A stretch of 64,000 nucleotides of DNA from Afipia sp. GTDB taxonomy: Bacteria > Pseudomonadota > Alphaproteobacteria > Rhizobiales > Xanthobacteraceae. Numbering within the stretch: the stretch's first letter is position 1; each line of letters opens with the position of its first letter. The notes beneath the pieces are model-generated. The model saw only the letters and a program-made list of their open reading frames with translations. It had not been told where the DNA came from and ran no database searches. The stretch lies in the NCBI GenBank assembly GCA_017308595.1, contig JAFKER010000007.1, positions 310,001 to 374,000 on the forward strand, written 5' to 3'. The translations under genes were made by a program, and so were the position numbers. Below, piece by piece: positions 46,134 through 55,885 of this stretch.

Positions 46134-47249
46134 TTACGATCCCTTGCCGATCTCGGCGTAGTTGCCCTTGGCGTCCCACTTGTAGACGACGTAGTCGATC
46201 ACCTTGATGTCGCCCTTGGCGTCGAACGAAAGCTTGCCGAGTACCGTATCCCACTCACCGCCCTTGATGGCTTCCATCACCTTCTTCGGATCGGTGGTCT
46301 TGGCCTTCGCCGCAGCCTGCGACCAGATCTGGAACGCGGCATAGGTGTAAAGCGTGTAGCCTTCCGGATCGATGCCCTTGGCCTTGAACTTCTCGACAAT
46401 GGATTTTGCGGTGGGCTTGTTCCGCGGATCGGGGCCGAAGGTGAACAGCGTGCCTTCGGCGGCTGCGCCCGTGATCGAAGCAAATTCCTTGTCGTTCATG
46501 GCGTCGCCCGCCATCAGAAGCGTCTTCATGCCCTGATCGCGCATCTGGCGCAGGATCAGGCCGGCTTCCTGATGATAGCCGCCGACATAAACCAGATCGA
46601 TGTTTTCGCGCTTCAGGCGCGAGACGATGGAATTAAAGTCCTTGTCCCCCTTGTTGTAGGACTCGAACAGCTTTTCCTTAAAGCCGGCGGCGTTGAGTGC
46701 CTTCTTGGTCTCGTCGGCAAGGCCCTTTCCGTAGGTGGTCTTGTCGTTGAGAATGGCGACATTCTTGCCAGCGAAAGCCTTCAGGATGTACTGCGCGGCG
46801 ACGAGGCCCTGCTGGTCGTCACGGCCGCAGACGCGTAGAACGTTCCACAGCTTGCGTTCGGTGAAAACCGGATTGGTTGAGGCCGGAGTGATCTGCAGCA
46901 CGTTGCCTTCAGCATAAGCTTCCGAGGCGGGGATCGACGACGACGAGCAGAAATGGCCGGCCACGAACTGGATTTTCGAGCTAGCCAGCTTCTCGGCCAC
47001 CGAGCGCGCCTGCTTCGGATCGCAGGCGTCATCGCCGATCTGCAGCGCGAGCTTCTTGCCGTTGACGCCGCCTGCGGCGTTGATGTCGGCAACGGCGAGA
47101 TCCGCGCCGTTCTTCATCTGGCGGCCGAACGCGGATTCGCTGCCTGTCATCGGGCCGGCAACTGCGACGGAAATGTCTTGCGCAAACGCAGCAGTCGACA
47201 TGGCAATCGACGCGCCGAGTGCGAGGCCAAGGAGACGGGTTGATTTCAT
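46134..47249 (-). CDS. livK: Branched-chain amino-acid ABC transporter, periplasmic binding protein
   Basis: A 371-residue solute-binding protein of the Leu/Ile/Val type. It has a signal peptide (MKSTRLLGLALGASIAMSTAAFAQ) and the family motifs VAVAGPMTGSESAFGRQMKNGADLAVADINAAGG (read in pieces), AGHFCSSSSIPASEAYAEG and YTYAAFQIWSQAA. The start at 47249 fits the signal peptide. It is the last gene of the liv operon. The actual ligand could also be an amide or other amino acid. Confidence 0.93.
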   Translation of the reverse strand: MKSTRLLGLALGASIAMSTAAFAQDISVAVAGPMTGSESAFGRQMKNGADLAVADINAAGGVNGKKLALQIGDDACDPKQARSVAEKLASSKIQFVAGHFCSSSSIPASEAYAEGNVLQITPASTNPVFTERKLWNVLRVCGRDDQQGLVAAQYILKAFAGKNVAILNDKTTYGKGLADETKKALNAAGFKEKLFESYNKGDKDFNSIVSRLKRENIDLVYVGGYHQEAGLILRQMRDQGMKTLLMAGDAMNDKEFASITGAAAEGTLFTFGPDPRNKPTAKSIVEKFKAKGIDPEGYTLYTYAAFQIWSQAAAKAKTTDPKKVMEAIKGGEWDTVLGKLSFDAKGDIKVIDYVVYKWDAKGNYAEIGKGS

Positions 47250-47363
47250 AGTGCAATCCTCATGCAGGTCTCGAAGGCGCAGCCGGAGGGCCCGCCGGGC
47301 GAACAAATCACGGATATTGTCGGCTGATTTTACCGCCAAGTCATCGGCAATCTTGCCTCGTGC

Positions 47364-47723
47364 TCAGGCCTTGGCTGGCGCATCTTGCCGCAGCCGCCAG
47401 CCGAGCGGACCACTGGGTTCGTACAGCCAGTAATACTGCCGGATCATCTGCTGCGCCCGCGTGCGCCGAAAAGACAGGCAGGCGGCGGCGATGAGGAAGA
47501 TCGTTTCGACGATATAGGTCTGCGGCTGCAGCAACGGCTCGTTGAACAGCGCAAAATGAACAAATCGCACGGCAAGCCCGAGCGGGATCATGGCGATCGC
47601 CGCGGTCCCGATATTCCGCCAGGTCAGCGCAATCCCGCGCCCAGCCATGATGGCGCAGCCGCCGCCAAGGATCAGCGTCACGAACAGAACCTGAAAGATG
47701 GATTCGTTCTCGTAGAGGGACAT
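47364..47723 (-). CDS. Small membrane protein of the liv operon (DUF6867-like)
   Basis: A 119-residue protein with about three hydrophobic segments (FQVLFVTLILGGGCAIMAG, NIGTAAIAMIPLGLAVRFVHF, YIVETIFLIAAACLSF) and a basic tail ending in SGPLGWRLRQDAPAKA. Its ATG overlaps the livF stop by one base, so it is translationally coupled. Such a protein recurs in alphaproteobacterial liv operons (I recall the name DUF6867); function unknown. Confidence 0.82.
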   Translation of the reverse strand: MSLYENESIFQVLFVTLILGGGCAIMAGRGIALTWRNIGTAAIAMIPLGLAVRFVHFALFNEPLLQPQTYIVETIFLIAAACLSFRRTRAQQMIRQYYWLYEPSGPLGWRLRQDAPAKA

Positions 47724-48454
47724 CAGTGCCGTCCTCCTTCAAGATACGCCGCGCGAATTTCCGCCCGCGCCAACAGTTCTGTGCCCGTTCCGCTGAGTGT
47801 GATCTTGCCGTTGACCATCACATAGCCGCGATGCGCAAGTTTCAGCGCGTGATTGGCATTCTGTTCCACGATCAGAACGGTCAGACCGTCGCGCCGGTTG
47901 AGCGTGCGGACGGCATCGAATATCTGGCGCGCGATCAGTGGTGCGAGTCCAAGGGATGGTTCGTCCAGCATCAGGAGGCGCGGGCGGCTCATCAGCGCGC
48001 GGCCAATGGCCAGCATCTGCTGTTCGCCGCCGGATAGCGTGCCACCGCGCTGCGCGATGCGTTCCTTCAGGCGAGGGAATAGCGTGAAGACGCGTTCGAT
48101 ATCTTCGTTGCGTTCGGCTTCGGTGCTTTCGGTGGCGGCGTCCGCGCCCATGCGCAGATTTTCCGCCACTGTCATGCGCGGAAAAATGCGGCGGCCTTCA
48201 GGAGACTGCGCGATGCGCAGCCGCGCAACGAGATGCGTTGCAACGCCGGTAATGTCATGCCCGTCGAACGTGATCGTTCCGGCGCGCGCGCGTGGGCGCC
48301 CGAACACCGACATCATCAATGTGGATTTGCCCGCGCCGTTGGAGCCGATCAGAGCGACGATCTCGCCGGGGTTGATGTCGAGATCGACCCCCTTGAGAGC
48401 CTCGATATTCCCGTACGCCGCAACAAGACCACGAATAGAGAGGAGCGCGCTCAT
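47723..48454 (-). CDS. livF: Branched-chain amino-acid ABC transporter ATPase LivF
   Basis: A 243-residue ABC ATPase. Walker A GSNGAGKST, Q-loop region, signature TLSGGEQQMLAIGRAL, Walker B LLMLDEPSLGLAP and the H-region ending IVEQNANHALKL are present. LivF pairs with LivG on the cytosolic face. Its start overlaps the livG stop in ATGA. Confidence 0.96.
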   Translation of the reverse strand: MSALLSIRGLVAAYGNIEALKGVDLDINPGEIVALIGSNGAGKSTLMMSVFGRPRARAGTITFDGHDITGVATHLVARLRIAQSPEGRRIFPRMTVAENLRMGADAATESTEAERNEDIERVFTLFPRLKERIAQRGGTLSGGEQQMLAIGRALMSRPRLLMLDEPSLGLAPLIARQIFDAVRTLNRRDGLTVLIVEQNANHALKLAHRGYVMVNGKITLSGTGTELLARAEIRAAYLEGGRH

Positions 48455-49296
48455 ATGCCGCCCTCCATCACTTCGACAGCGGTCTGTTCATCCGCGCCGA
48501 GATAGGCGGCGATGACCTTCGGGTCATTGCGAATTTCCCGCGGCGTGCCTGCTGCGATCTTTACGCCATGATCCAGCACGAAGATGCAGTCGGAGATCTC
48601 CATCACGACGGACATGTCATGTTCGATCAGCAGCACCGATGTGCCGTGATCCTTGCGGATCGCCAGCAGCAATTGGCTGAGTTCGTCGCTCTCGCGTGCG
48701 TTCAGTCCGGCGGCAGGCTCATCGAGACAAAGAAGGACTGGTTCGGAACACATTGCGCGCGCGATTTCCAGCCTGCGCTGATCGCCATAGGGCAGATTGC
48801 CTGCCGCGTCGTCGGCGCGAGAGGTCAGGCCGATGCGGTCGAGCCAGTAACGCGCGCGTTCGATGGCTTCCGCTTCGGCGCGGCGGAAGCCGGGCGCGCC
48901 GATCAGTCCGAGAAACGTATAGCCCGAAGCATGCATCAGCGAATTGTGCTGCGCCACCATCAGGTTTTCGAGCGCGGTCATGCCAGAGAACAGGCGGATG
49001 TTCTGGAAGGTGCGCGCGACTTTCGCGACCTTGGAAATGCGGTAGTCAAAAAGCCGCTCGAGCAGGAATTCGCGGCTGTCCTCGTGAATGAGTCGCATCA
49101 TGCCGGTGGTCGGCTTGTAGAAGCCGGTGATGCAATTGAAGACGGTGGTCTTCCCCGCGCCGTTGGGGCCAATCAGTGCGGTGATGTCGCCGCGTTTGGC
49201 TGTGAACGACAGGTCGTTGACGGCGACAATGCCGCCAAAGCGCATCGAGAGATGATCGACGGCGAGGATGTCACTGTTGATTGTGGTTGATGTCAT
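48451..49296 (-). CDS. livG: Branched-chain amino-acid ABC transporter ATPase LivG
   Basis: A 281-residue ABC ATPase with Walker A GPNGAGKTT, the LivG-type insert around ARTFQNIRLFSGMTALENLMVAQH (read in pieces), a variant signature NLPYGDQRRLEIARAM, Walker B LLCLDEPAAGLN and LLIEHDMSVVMEI. It has a C-terminal extension (GADEQTAVEVMEGGI). ATGA overlaps link it to livM and livF. Confidence 0.96.
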   Translation of the reverse strand: MTSTTINSDILAVDHLSMRFGGIVAVNDLSFTAKRGDITALIGPNGAGKTTVFNCITGFYKPTTGMMRLIHEDSREFLLERLFDYRISKVAKVARTFQNIRLFSGMTALENLMVAQHNSLMHASGYTFLGLIGAPGFRRAEAEAIERARYWLDRIGLTSRADDAAGNLPYGDQRRLEIARAMCSEPVLLCLDEPAAGLNARESDELSQLLLAIRKDHGTSVLLIEHDMSVVMEISDCIFVLDHGVKIAAGTPREIRNDPKVIAAYLGADEQTAVEVMEGGI

Positions 49297-50630
49297 CCGT
49301 GGCCTTCCTTGACCATGGCGGATGAAATCTCGGTGGGCTTTTCCAGATAGACCGATGGTGCGCGATGTCCGATCAGCCCGCGCGGGCGCCAGATCATCAG
49401 AAGCACCATGGCCGATCCGAACACCAGCATGCGGAATTGTTCGAGACCGCGGAACAGCTCAAAGCCGCCGATCATGGCGAGTGCAGCCAGCGCAACGCCG
49501 AGCTGCGAGCCCATGCCGCCGAGCACGACGATAGCCAGCACGAGGGCGGATTCATGGAAGGTGAACGACTCGGGGCTGATGAAGCCCTGACGTGTGGCGA
49601 AGAACGCACCCGCAAAGCCGCCGAACATGGCGCCGATTGCAAATGCTGTGAGTTTTGTCGTCGTGGTGTTGATGCCGAGCGAGCGGCACGCAACTTCATC
49701 CTCGCGCAAGGCTTCCCATGCACGGCCGATTGGCAGACGGCGCAGGCGGATGGTGGCCCAGTTCGTGAGCAGTGCGAGCGCGAGGATCAGATAGAACAGG
49801 AACACCACGCGATGGGTGGTGGAGAACTCGATTCCGAGCCGTGCGGCGAGGCCATCGTCGGTATTGGTGAGCGGAATGCCGAAGAACGACGGGCGTGGAA
49901 TGCCGGTGATGCCGTTCGGGCCGCCGGTGACATGCTGCCAGTTCAGCAGAACCAGGCGAATGATTTCGCCGAAGGCGAGGGTAACGATGGCGAGATAATC
50001 GCCGCGCAGGCGCAGCACGGGAAAGCCAAGCAGAACGCCCCAGAAGGCGGCAAGGATGCCCGCCAGCGGCAGGCAGATCCAGAAGGACAGATCGAACGTG
50101 GTCGACAGCAGCGCGTAGGAATATGCGCCGACCGCGTAGAAGGCGACGTAGCCGAGATCGAGCAGGCCAGCGAGACCCACCACGATATTCAAGCCCCATC
50201 CGAGCATGACATAGGTCAGCACGAGAATGCCGAGATCGAGAAGGTAGCGCTGGTCGTAGAAGATCACCGGGACTAGCAGGGCAAAGATCAGCAGCGCGGG
50301 CGCTATAAAACGGCCGAGGCTTCCGACGGTATTGCGTGCTGTCGCCGGAATGAACGACCTGCCACTGGATGGTCCCATCCATTGCCGCAGCAGTTCGACA
50401 ACGATGCTGCCAAAGAACACCGCTGCGACAATCGCGGCGAGATCGCCGAACCGCGTCCAATAGATCAACTGGCCTTCCGGGCCGGCTTCGGTCCTCACGC
50501 CGATCATCAGCGAAAACAGAACCAGCGCCACAAGGGCGCTGATGAGTGACTTTTTAAGAATGAAGGCGATGCCGTGCGAGGCCGCGGCGGCTTTGGGCGC
50601 ACGAATGGCAGGATCGGTTGCGCGCGCCAC
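49293..50630 (-). CDS. livM: Branched-chain amino-acid ABC transporter permease LivM
   Basis: A 445-residue inner-membrane permease. An extended N-terminal part (about 100 residues with three hydrophobic segments) precedes the LivM core, with LLDLGYVAFYAVGAYSYALL, LRLRGDYLAIVTLAFGEIIRL and the EAA-like GRAWEALREDEVACRSLGIN. It overlaps livG by 4 bases and follows livH by 8. Confidence 0.95.
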   Translation of the reverse strand: MARATDPAIRAPKAAAASHGIAFILKKSLISALVALVLFSLMIGVRTEAGPEGQLIYWTRFGDLAAIVAAVFFGSIVVELLRQWMGPSSGRSFIPATARNTVGSLGRFIAPALLIFALLVPVIFYDQRYLLDLGILVLTYVMLGWGLNIVVGLAGLLDLGYVAFYAVGAYSYALLSTTFDLSFWICLPLAGILAAFWGVLLGFPVLRLRGDYLAIVTLAFGEIIRLVLLNWQHVTGGPNGITGIPRPSFFGIPLTNTDDGLAARLGIEFSTTHRVVFLFYLILALALLTNWATIRLRRLPIGRAWEALREDEVACRSLGINTTTTKLTAFAIGAMFGGFAGAFFATRQGFISPESFTFHESALVLAIVVLGGMGSQLGVALAALAMIGGFELFRGLEQFRMLVFGSAMVLLMIWRPRGLIGHRAPSVYLEKPTEISSAMVKEGHG

Positions 50631-50638
50631 GTTGCCTC

Positions 50639-51553
50639 TCAGACTTTTTCGACTTCCGGACGGCCGAGCAGGCCGGTCGGAAGGAAGATGAGGACAACGA
50701 TCAGGATCGAGAACGCCGCGACATCCTTGTATTCAGAGGTGAAATAGGCCGCCCAGAAGGTTTCGATCAGGCCGATCAGAAGACCGCCCAGCATCGCGCC
50801 GGGGAGCGAGCCGATGCCGCCGAGGACTGCGGCAGTGAACGCCTTGATGCCTGCGACGAAGCCCATGAAGAAATCGACCACGCCGTAATAGAGCAAGTAC
50901 ATCATGCCGGCGACCGCTGCGAGGGCTGCGCCGATCACGAAGGTCATCGAGATGGTGCGGTCGACATCGACGCCGAGCAGCGCGGCCATGGTCTGATCCT
51001 GCTCGCACGCCCGCATGTCACGGCCGAGCCGCGTGCGTGCCACCAGCCACGAGAAGATCGCAAGCAGGATGACGGTGGTGACGACAACAATGATCTGGAT
51101 GTTGGAGAGTTGCACCACGAAACCATCACGCTCGAACAGCGTATGACCGCCGGTCACCACAGGCGGCACCGGCTTGACGCGTGCGCCTTGCGACACCTGT
51201 GCGTAGTTGGTCAGGACGAACGACATGCCGATGGCGGAGAGCATCGGCGCGAGACGAAACGATTGCCGGAGCGGACGATAGGCAATCCGCTCGACGGTCC
51301 AGCCGTAAAGCGCGGTGACGGCCATCGCCACCAGCAGCACAAGCAACAGGATCACAGGGACCGTTGTCAGTCCGATCGAGACAAGGATGAGAAAGGTGAT
51401 GAGGGCGATAAAGCCGCCGATCATGAAGATATCGCCGTGGGCGAAATTGATCATGCCCACGATGCCGTAGACCATCGTGTAACCGATTGCGATCAGGCCA
51501 TAGATCGAGCCGAGCACCAATCCGTTGATGAGTTGCTGGGCGAAATAATCCAA
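50639..51553 (-). CDS. livH: Branched-chain amino-acid ABC transporter permease LivH
   Basis: A 304-residue permease with about eight membrane segments: QQLINGLVLGSIYGLIAIGYTMVYG, INFAHGDIFMIGGF and the cytoplasmic loop GRDMRACEQDQTMAALLGVD that docks on the ATPases. First gene of the livH-M-G-F-small membrane protein-K operon. The promoter should lie in 51554-51925. Confidence 0.96.
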   Translation of the reverse strand: MDYFAQQLINGLVLGSIYGLIAIGYTMVYGIVGMINFAHGDIFMIGGFIALITFLILVSIGLTTVPVILLLVLLVAMAVTALYGWTVERIAYRPLRQSFRLAPMLSAIGMSFVLTNYAQVSQGARVKPVPPVVTGGHTLFERDGFVVQLSNIQIIVVVTTVILLAIFSWLVARTRLGRDMRACEQDQTMAALLGVDVDRTISMTFVIGAALAAVAGMMYLLYYGVVDFFMGFVAGIKAFTAAVLGGIGSLPGAMLGGLLIGLIETFWAAYFTSEYKDVAAFSILIVVLIFLPTGLLGRPEVEKV

Positions 51554-51925
51554 GAAACGATCCTTGAGCTAACGATCCCTGGGCTGCCGAGTTCGAGCAA
51601 AACGGGTGACACGTCGAAGGCTCCGGCAGCCGGATCGTCGCGTCGTCCCATTTTCTAACAGCGGGGATTAGTGGCGGCAACCGTACCCGGTGACGCGTGG
51701 GCAGTCTTCCACGACGTTTGCAATGCCGCGAAAGGGCCGCACCGGAACCGGGAGTTCCTAGGTTGTGAGCGTTTGTCCACAGGGGCAGCGGCGCCGTTAA
51801 GGTTAAGAAAGGGTTTAAATTGCTGCTTGCCTTTGAGCGGCGTTAGCTCCGCCAATCATTATTGCCGCGTCCGTTATGGCGCGGTTTGACAGGGGCATGA
51901 CACCGGAGCCGAGGTTTCGGACGCC
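51554..51925. other. Divergent intergenic region upstream of livH
   Basis: About 370 bases with short non-coding frames only. It must contain the liv operon promoter on the minus strand and that of the small membrane-protein gene on the plus strand. No convincing promoter boxes, repeat or RNA was recognised. Confidence 0.4.
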
Positions 51926-52483
51926 ATGTTCGTCAAGTCAGGGGCAGGCGGCATGTCGAAGGATTGGCGGATCAGCACGTTCAATGGCGTGCTTTTGGCG
52001 AGCTATTTCATCCCGTCATGGACAATTTCGGCGATGAAAATCTGGGTCTCGCCGATCCGTGGCTTTTACGACCGGGCCAACATTGCCACCGCACTGTATG
52101 TCAGCGATTTTATGACCCTGACGCCCATGGGGACCATCCGGGTTGCGTGGCTGCTCGCTCTGTCCAAGGTGATTGTCGCCGCGTTTTTTCTTGTCTTTCT
52201 GGTGCTGGTCGTTCGCGCAGCGATCCGCAACAAGGGCGGCGCCGATGAGGCGCTCGCGTTCGCGCTGGGCCTAGGCGCGTTCATCAGCATGGCATGCCTG
52301 ATCGCGGCGTCCAAAGTCGGAGAAATGGCGGCGCTGCGGCTTCATGCGAGCGAAGCTCTGCTGCTGATCGGTGCGGCGATCCTGCTGATTATTGACACCG
52401 ACCCGGCAGTTGAACGGAAAAGTGAAGCTGCAGAATCTGCCGTTCCGCAGCACAGCTATTTGTCGCGCAGCCCTAATTCCTGA
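51926..52483 (+). CDS. Membrane protein of unknown function
   Basis: A 185-residue protein with about four hydrophobic segments (FNGVLLASYFIPSWTISAM, VIVAAFFLVFLVLVVRAAI, ALAFALGLGAFISMACLIAA, EALLLIGAAILLIIDTD) and a polar tail. I do not recognise the family. The start may be 51926 or the in-frame ATG at 51953, which follows GGCAGGCGG. Its 3' end overlaps the end of pcaC on the other strand by 28 bases. Confidence 0.65.
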   Translation: MFVKSGAGGMSKDWRISTFNGVLLASYFIPSWTISAMKIWVSPIRGFYDRANIATALYVSDFMTLTPMGTIRVAWLLALSKVIVAAFFLVFLVLVVRAAIRNKGGADEALAFALGLGAFISMACLIAASKVGEMAALRLHASEALLLIGAAILLIIDTDPAVERKSEAAESAVPQHSYLSRSPNS

Positions 52484-52848
52484 ACGACGTTGGCGGCTTC
52501 CTTGACCGCATGGTTGGCGGCGGGGACACCGCAATAGATCACCTGCTGAAGCAGGATTTCCTTGATGTCGTCCGGCGTGAAGCCGCCTTCGCTCAGGGCC
52601 GCGCGGACGTGCAGTCGGAATTCATCCCATTGGCCGAGCGCCATCATGGTGCCAATCACGAGGACGCGGCGGGTGCGTTCGTCGAAATGCGGGCGTGTCC
52701 AGATCTCGCCCCATGCGTAACGCGTGATCAGGTCGAGGAAATCCGCGTTGAACGGCGTTCTGCCTGCGGCGGATTTATCGACCCATGCATCGCCGAGCAC
52801 CTTGCGCCGCCGGGCCGTTCCGAGTTCTCGGCGTTGATCGTCGTCCAT
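52456..52848 (-). CDS. pcaC: 4-carboxymuconolactone decarboxylase
   Basis: Decarboxylates gamma-carboxymuconolactone to beta-ketoadipate enol-lactone in protocatechuate breakdown. It has 130 residues, with RRKVLGDAWVDKS, FLDLITRYAWGEIWTRP and the conserved HVRAALSEGGFTPDDIKEILLQQVIYCGVPAA stretch (read in pieces) with its His and Cys. Last gene of pcaB-pcaD-pcaC. Confidence 0.94.
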   Translation of the reverse strand: MDDDQRRELGTARRRKVLGDAWVDKSAAGRTPFNADFLDLITRYAWGEIWTRPHFDERTRRVLVIGTMMALGQWDEFRLHVRAALSEGGFTPDDIKEILLQQVIYCGVPAANHAVKEAANVVQELGLRDK

Positions 52849-52856
52849 TTGGTTTC

Positions 52857-53639
52857 TCAGCGCTGGGTCAGAAAGCCGACCACGGCTTCGGTGAAGTTGT
52901 GAGACTGCTCGACGTTGGAAATATGCGCAGCATCGAGCAGAGTCATGCTTGCATTGGGAATGTGACTGCGGATGAAAACACTGGCCTCGACAGGCGTCGC
53001 CATGTCGTGACGTCCCGCGATGACCAGCGTCGGCGCTTTAATGCGGGGGAGCAGGTCGCGCTGATCTAGCTTGCTGAGTGCTTCACAGCAGCCGACGTAG
53101 CCTTCCACGGGCGTCGCCATTAGCATTGTCTTCATGCGCTCGACAGTCTGCGGCTCGCGTTCGCGGAAGTCAGCAGTCAGCCACGCCGCAATGACGGCAT
53201 CGGCGATGGATGCGAGTCCGCCTTCCTTCACCGCCTTGATGCGATTCAACCAGTTGGTAGGGTCTGGATAATAGCAAGACGTGTTGGCGAGGATGAGTTT
53301 CTCGATGCGTTCGGGGGCGTTGGCGCCAAGCCATTGGCCGACCATGCCGCCCATGGACAACCCGCACCAGTGCACTTTATCGATATTGAGATCGTCAAGG
53401 ATTGCCAGCACGTCCTTGCCGAAGCGCTCCATCGAATAGGGAGCAGCGGGAACGCCGGACTTGCCGTGGCCGCGCCGGTCATAACGCACCACGCGATAGA
53501 GCTTGGTGAGAGCCGCCATTTGCGGTTCCCACATCTGCATCGTTGCGCCGAGCGAGTTCGACAGCATGATCGTCGGTCCACCGTCGCGCCCCTCGACTGA
53601 AACATTGAGCAGGCATCCGTCGGCATCGATCATGGGCAT
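52857..53639 (-). CDS. pcaD: 3-oxoadipate enol-lactonase
   Basis: Alpha/beta hydrolase opening beta-ketoadipate enol-lactone. It has 260 residues. The nucleophile serine is in CGLSMGGMVGQWLG; the acid/base part is in VIAGRHDMATPVEAS and LLDAAHISNVEQ. It lies 8 bases upstream of pcaC and 28 bases downstream of pcaB in one operon. Confidence 0.93.
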   Translation of the reverse strand: MPMIDADGCLLNVSVEGRDGGPTIMLSNSLGATMQMWEPQMAALTKLYRVVRYDRRGHGKSGVPAAPYSMERFGKDVLAILDDLNIDKVHWCGLSMGGMVGQWLGANAPERIEKLILANTSCYYPDPTNWLNRIKAVKEGGLASIADAVIAAWLTADFREREPQTVERMKTMLMATPVEGYVGCCEALSKLDQRDLLPRIKAPTLVIAGRHDMATPVEASVFIRSHIPNASMTLLDAAHISNVEQSHNFTEAVVGFLTQR

Positions 53640-53667
53640 CTTTATTCTCCGTCAGTTCTTCTTGTCG

Positions 53668-55023
53668 TTATGGGGTGCCGAGCGGCGCCAGCAGCCGGTC
53701 GATCAGTGTTTGCGCCACGCCCTGATAGCCCATCGGATCGAACAGCGCTTCCAGTTCAGCGGCGGGTATGTGGGTTGTCACACGCGTATCGTTAGTCAGG
53801 ACAGTGCGTAAATGCTGCCGGGTTTCGATCGCTCTGCGGCTCGCCGCTTCGACGAGATGATGCGCTTCGCTTTTTCCCACTTTTTCCGCCAGCGCCATTG
53901 AGACGGCTTCCGCCATCACCAGGCCCTGAGTCATGTCGAGATTGGCGCGCATACGCGTGACATCGACTTCAAGCCCCTCAGCGATCTCCGCGATGGCGGC
54001 GAGCGCGCCGGAGGTCACCAGTTGCAGTGTCGGCAGTGTCGGCCATTCCGCGTGCCAAGGCCCCGCGCTGCGTTCATGGTCCTGAACCTGGGCAGCGAGA
54101 ATCGTGGCAGCCAGGTTCGGCGCCATGGTTGCCGCAGCCAGGGCGCGCGCCGCCGCGACGGGATTGCGCTTGTGCGGCATGGTCGATGAACCGCCGCGTC
54201 CTTCGCCCGCGGGCTCAAAGGCTTCGCCGACATCGGTCTGCATCATCAGGGATACGTCGCGGGCGATCTTGCCGCAGGTGCCTGTAAGAATGGCCAGCGC
54301 GGAGGCGACGTCGGCGATCCGGTCGCGGTGGGTGTGCCATGGCGCATCCGGCAGCGGCAGGGACAATTCCTGGGCAAGCTGTTCGGCGACTTTGAGGCCA
54401 TTGTCGCCGAGGGCGGCGAGCGTTCCCGCTGCGCCGCCAAATTGCAGCGCAAGCGTGTCACTGCGCAGCCGTTTCAGGCGCTCGCGTGACCGATGCAGTG
54501 CCGCTGCATATTCCGCGAGCTTCAATCCGAACGGCATCGGCAAGGCGTGCTGCAGCCAGGTGCGCGCGACGACCGCCGTTTCTCGATGCTGGAATGCCAG
54601 TCGGGCAAACCCGGCAATTGCGCGATCAAGGTCGGCCAGCAGGGCGTTGATGGCCGCGCGCAGGCCCAGCATGGTGGCGGTATCGATCACGTCCTGGCTT
54701 GTCGCGCCCCAGTGCACATAGCGCCCGGCTGCGGGATCGGCGCCGGTGACCTTTTCAGTCAACATTTTCACCAGCGGAATCGCAAGATTTCCGGCCCGAA
54801 CCGCAGCTTCGGCCAGCGCTGTGCGGTCGAATCCTTCTGCATGGCAGGCCTTGGCGATGCTGACCACCGCGCTGGCGGGAATGATGCCGACAGCGGCTTC
54901 CGCGCGTGCGAGGGCATGCTCAAAGTCCAGCATATGCTGCAGGTACACTTCGTCGTCGCATACGGTGCGCATTGCGGCGCTCGACAATAGCGGCGCGAGC
55001 AGGGGAGGCAGGGAAGAACTCAT
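53668..55023 (-). CDS. pcaB: 3-carboxy-cis,cis-muconate cycloisomerase
   Basis: Fumarase/aspartase superfamily enzyme that lactonises 3-carboxymuconate in the protocatechuate branch. It has 451 residues with VHWGATSQDVIDTATML, the ARTWLQHALPMPFGLKLAEY segment and the signature GGSSTMPHKRNPV. First gene of the pcaBDC operon. The ring-cleaving pcaGH and the regulator pcaQ are not in the window. Confidence 0.94.
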   Translation of the reverse strand: MSSSLPPLLAPLLSSAAMRTVCDDEVYLQHMLDFEHALARAEAAVGIIPASAVVSIAKACHAEGFDRTALAEAAVRAGNLAIPLVKMLTEKVTGADPAAGRYVHWGATSQDVIDTATMLGLRAAINALLADLDRAIAGFARLAFQHRETAVVARTWLQHALPMPFGLKLAEYAAALHRSRERLKRLRSDTLALQFGGAAGTLAALGDNGLKVAEQLAQELSLPLPDAPWHTHRDRIADVASALAILTGTCGKIARDVSLMMQTDVGEAFEPAGEGRGGSSTMPHKRNPVAAARALAAATMAPNLAATILAAQVQDHERSAGPWHAEWPTLPTLQLVTSGALAAIAEIAEGLEVDVTRMRANLDMTQGLVMAEAVSMALAEKVGKSEAHHLVEAASRRAIETRQHLRTVLTNDTRVTTHIPAAELEALFDPMGYQGVAQTLIDRLLAPLGTP

Positions 55024-55227
55024 GATGCGCGGACCCTATCCAAGGCTCCCGCGCCTGCCAATAGCGCGATACCCTTCGCCGAAAGCGCCGCAACGCGAAA
55101 AAAGCCTGCAGTTAGATGTTTTTGCAACGCTCCGTCCTGCACGATACCCTTTCCTTTCGCGGCGCTGTATCCTAACTGAGATCGGTGGGACCGCAGGTTG
55201 CGGTTATCGGACAAAGGAGGCTTGCAC

Positions 55228-55677
55228 ATGGCAATGACGATGACGGGTGAGGTGCAGCTTCCTGCTTCGCGTGAAGTGGTATGGGCAAAGCTTAACGATC
55301 CGGCGGTTCTGAAATCCTGCATTCCAGGCTGCGAGGAGTTGAATGTCGCTGGCGAGAACCAGTTCGAGGCCGTCGCCAAGATGAAAGTCGGGCCGGTCTC
55401 CGCGCGCTTCAAAGGCAAGGTGACCCTCAGCGATTTCGATCCGCCCAACAGCTACAAGATTTCCGGCGAGGGCGAGGGCGGCGTTGCCGGTTTTGCCAAG
55501 GGTGGCGCAACGGTGGCATTGGCCGAAAAGGACGGGGGCACGCTCCTCAGCTATAATGTCGAGGCCCAGATCGGCGGAAAGCTGGCGCAGCTCGGTCAGC
55601 GGCTCATCAATGGCGCCGCCAAGAAGCTTGCCGATGAATTCTTCGCGAAATTCGCCGAGGCCGTGAAGACCGGCTGA
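55228..55677 (+). CDS. coxG: CoxG-type SRPBCC protein (CO dehydrogenase subunit G)
   Basis: A 149-residue SRPBCC/CoxG-domain protein ([49 protein letters not shown]). In Oligotropha CoxG is thought to help recruit CO dehydrogenase to the membrane. The start at 55228 follows a perfect AGGAGG. It has no C-terminal membrane anchor, being shorter than CoxG of Oligotropha. First gene of the cox-type cluster, 208 bases before coxS. Confidence 0.9.
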   Translation: MAMTMTGEVQLPASREVVWAKLNDPAVLKSCIPGCEELNVAGENQFEAVAKMKVGPVSARFKGKVTLSDFDPPNSYKISGEGEGGVAGFAKGGATVALAEKDGGTLLSYNVEAQIGGKLAQLGQRLINGAAKKLADEFFAKFAEAVKTG

Positions 55678-55885
55678 GGCCGTTTGGGCATATCTGCTCC
55701 CCGCACAAATCAAGCCTTCTTGTCCGGAAGCGGCGTGCGGCGAGGTTGCTCAATGCAGGAATGGCCCATATTATGAATTTGGAACCATTTTAAACGCGTT
55801 TTGCGCCGCGCCATGCGGTGCTGCGGAACGGCGGTTCAAGCCTCGTTTCCAAACCTTGGCGGCAAGCCGAAACAAGAGAGTGTTG

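Noticed and set aside
49365..51658. Plus-strand frames of about 300-345 codons opposite livM and livH
   Set aside because: Hydrophilic Gln/Asp/His-rich complements of hydrophobic permease genes, a well-known artefact.
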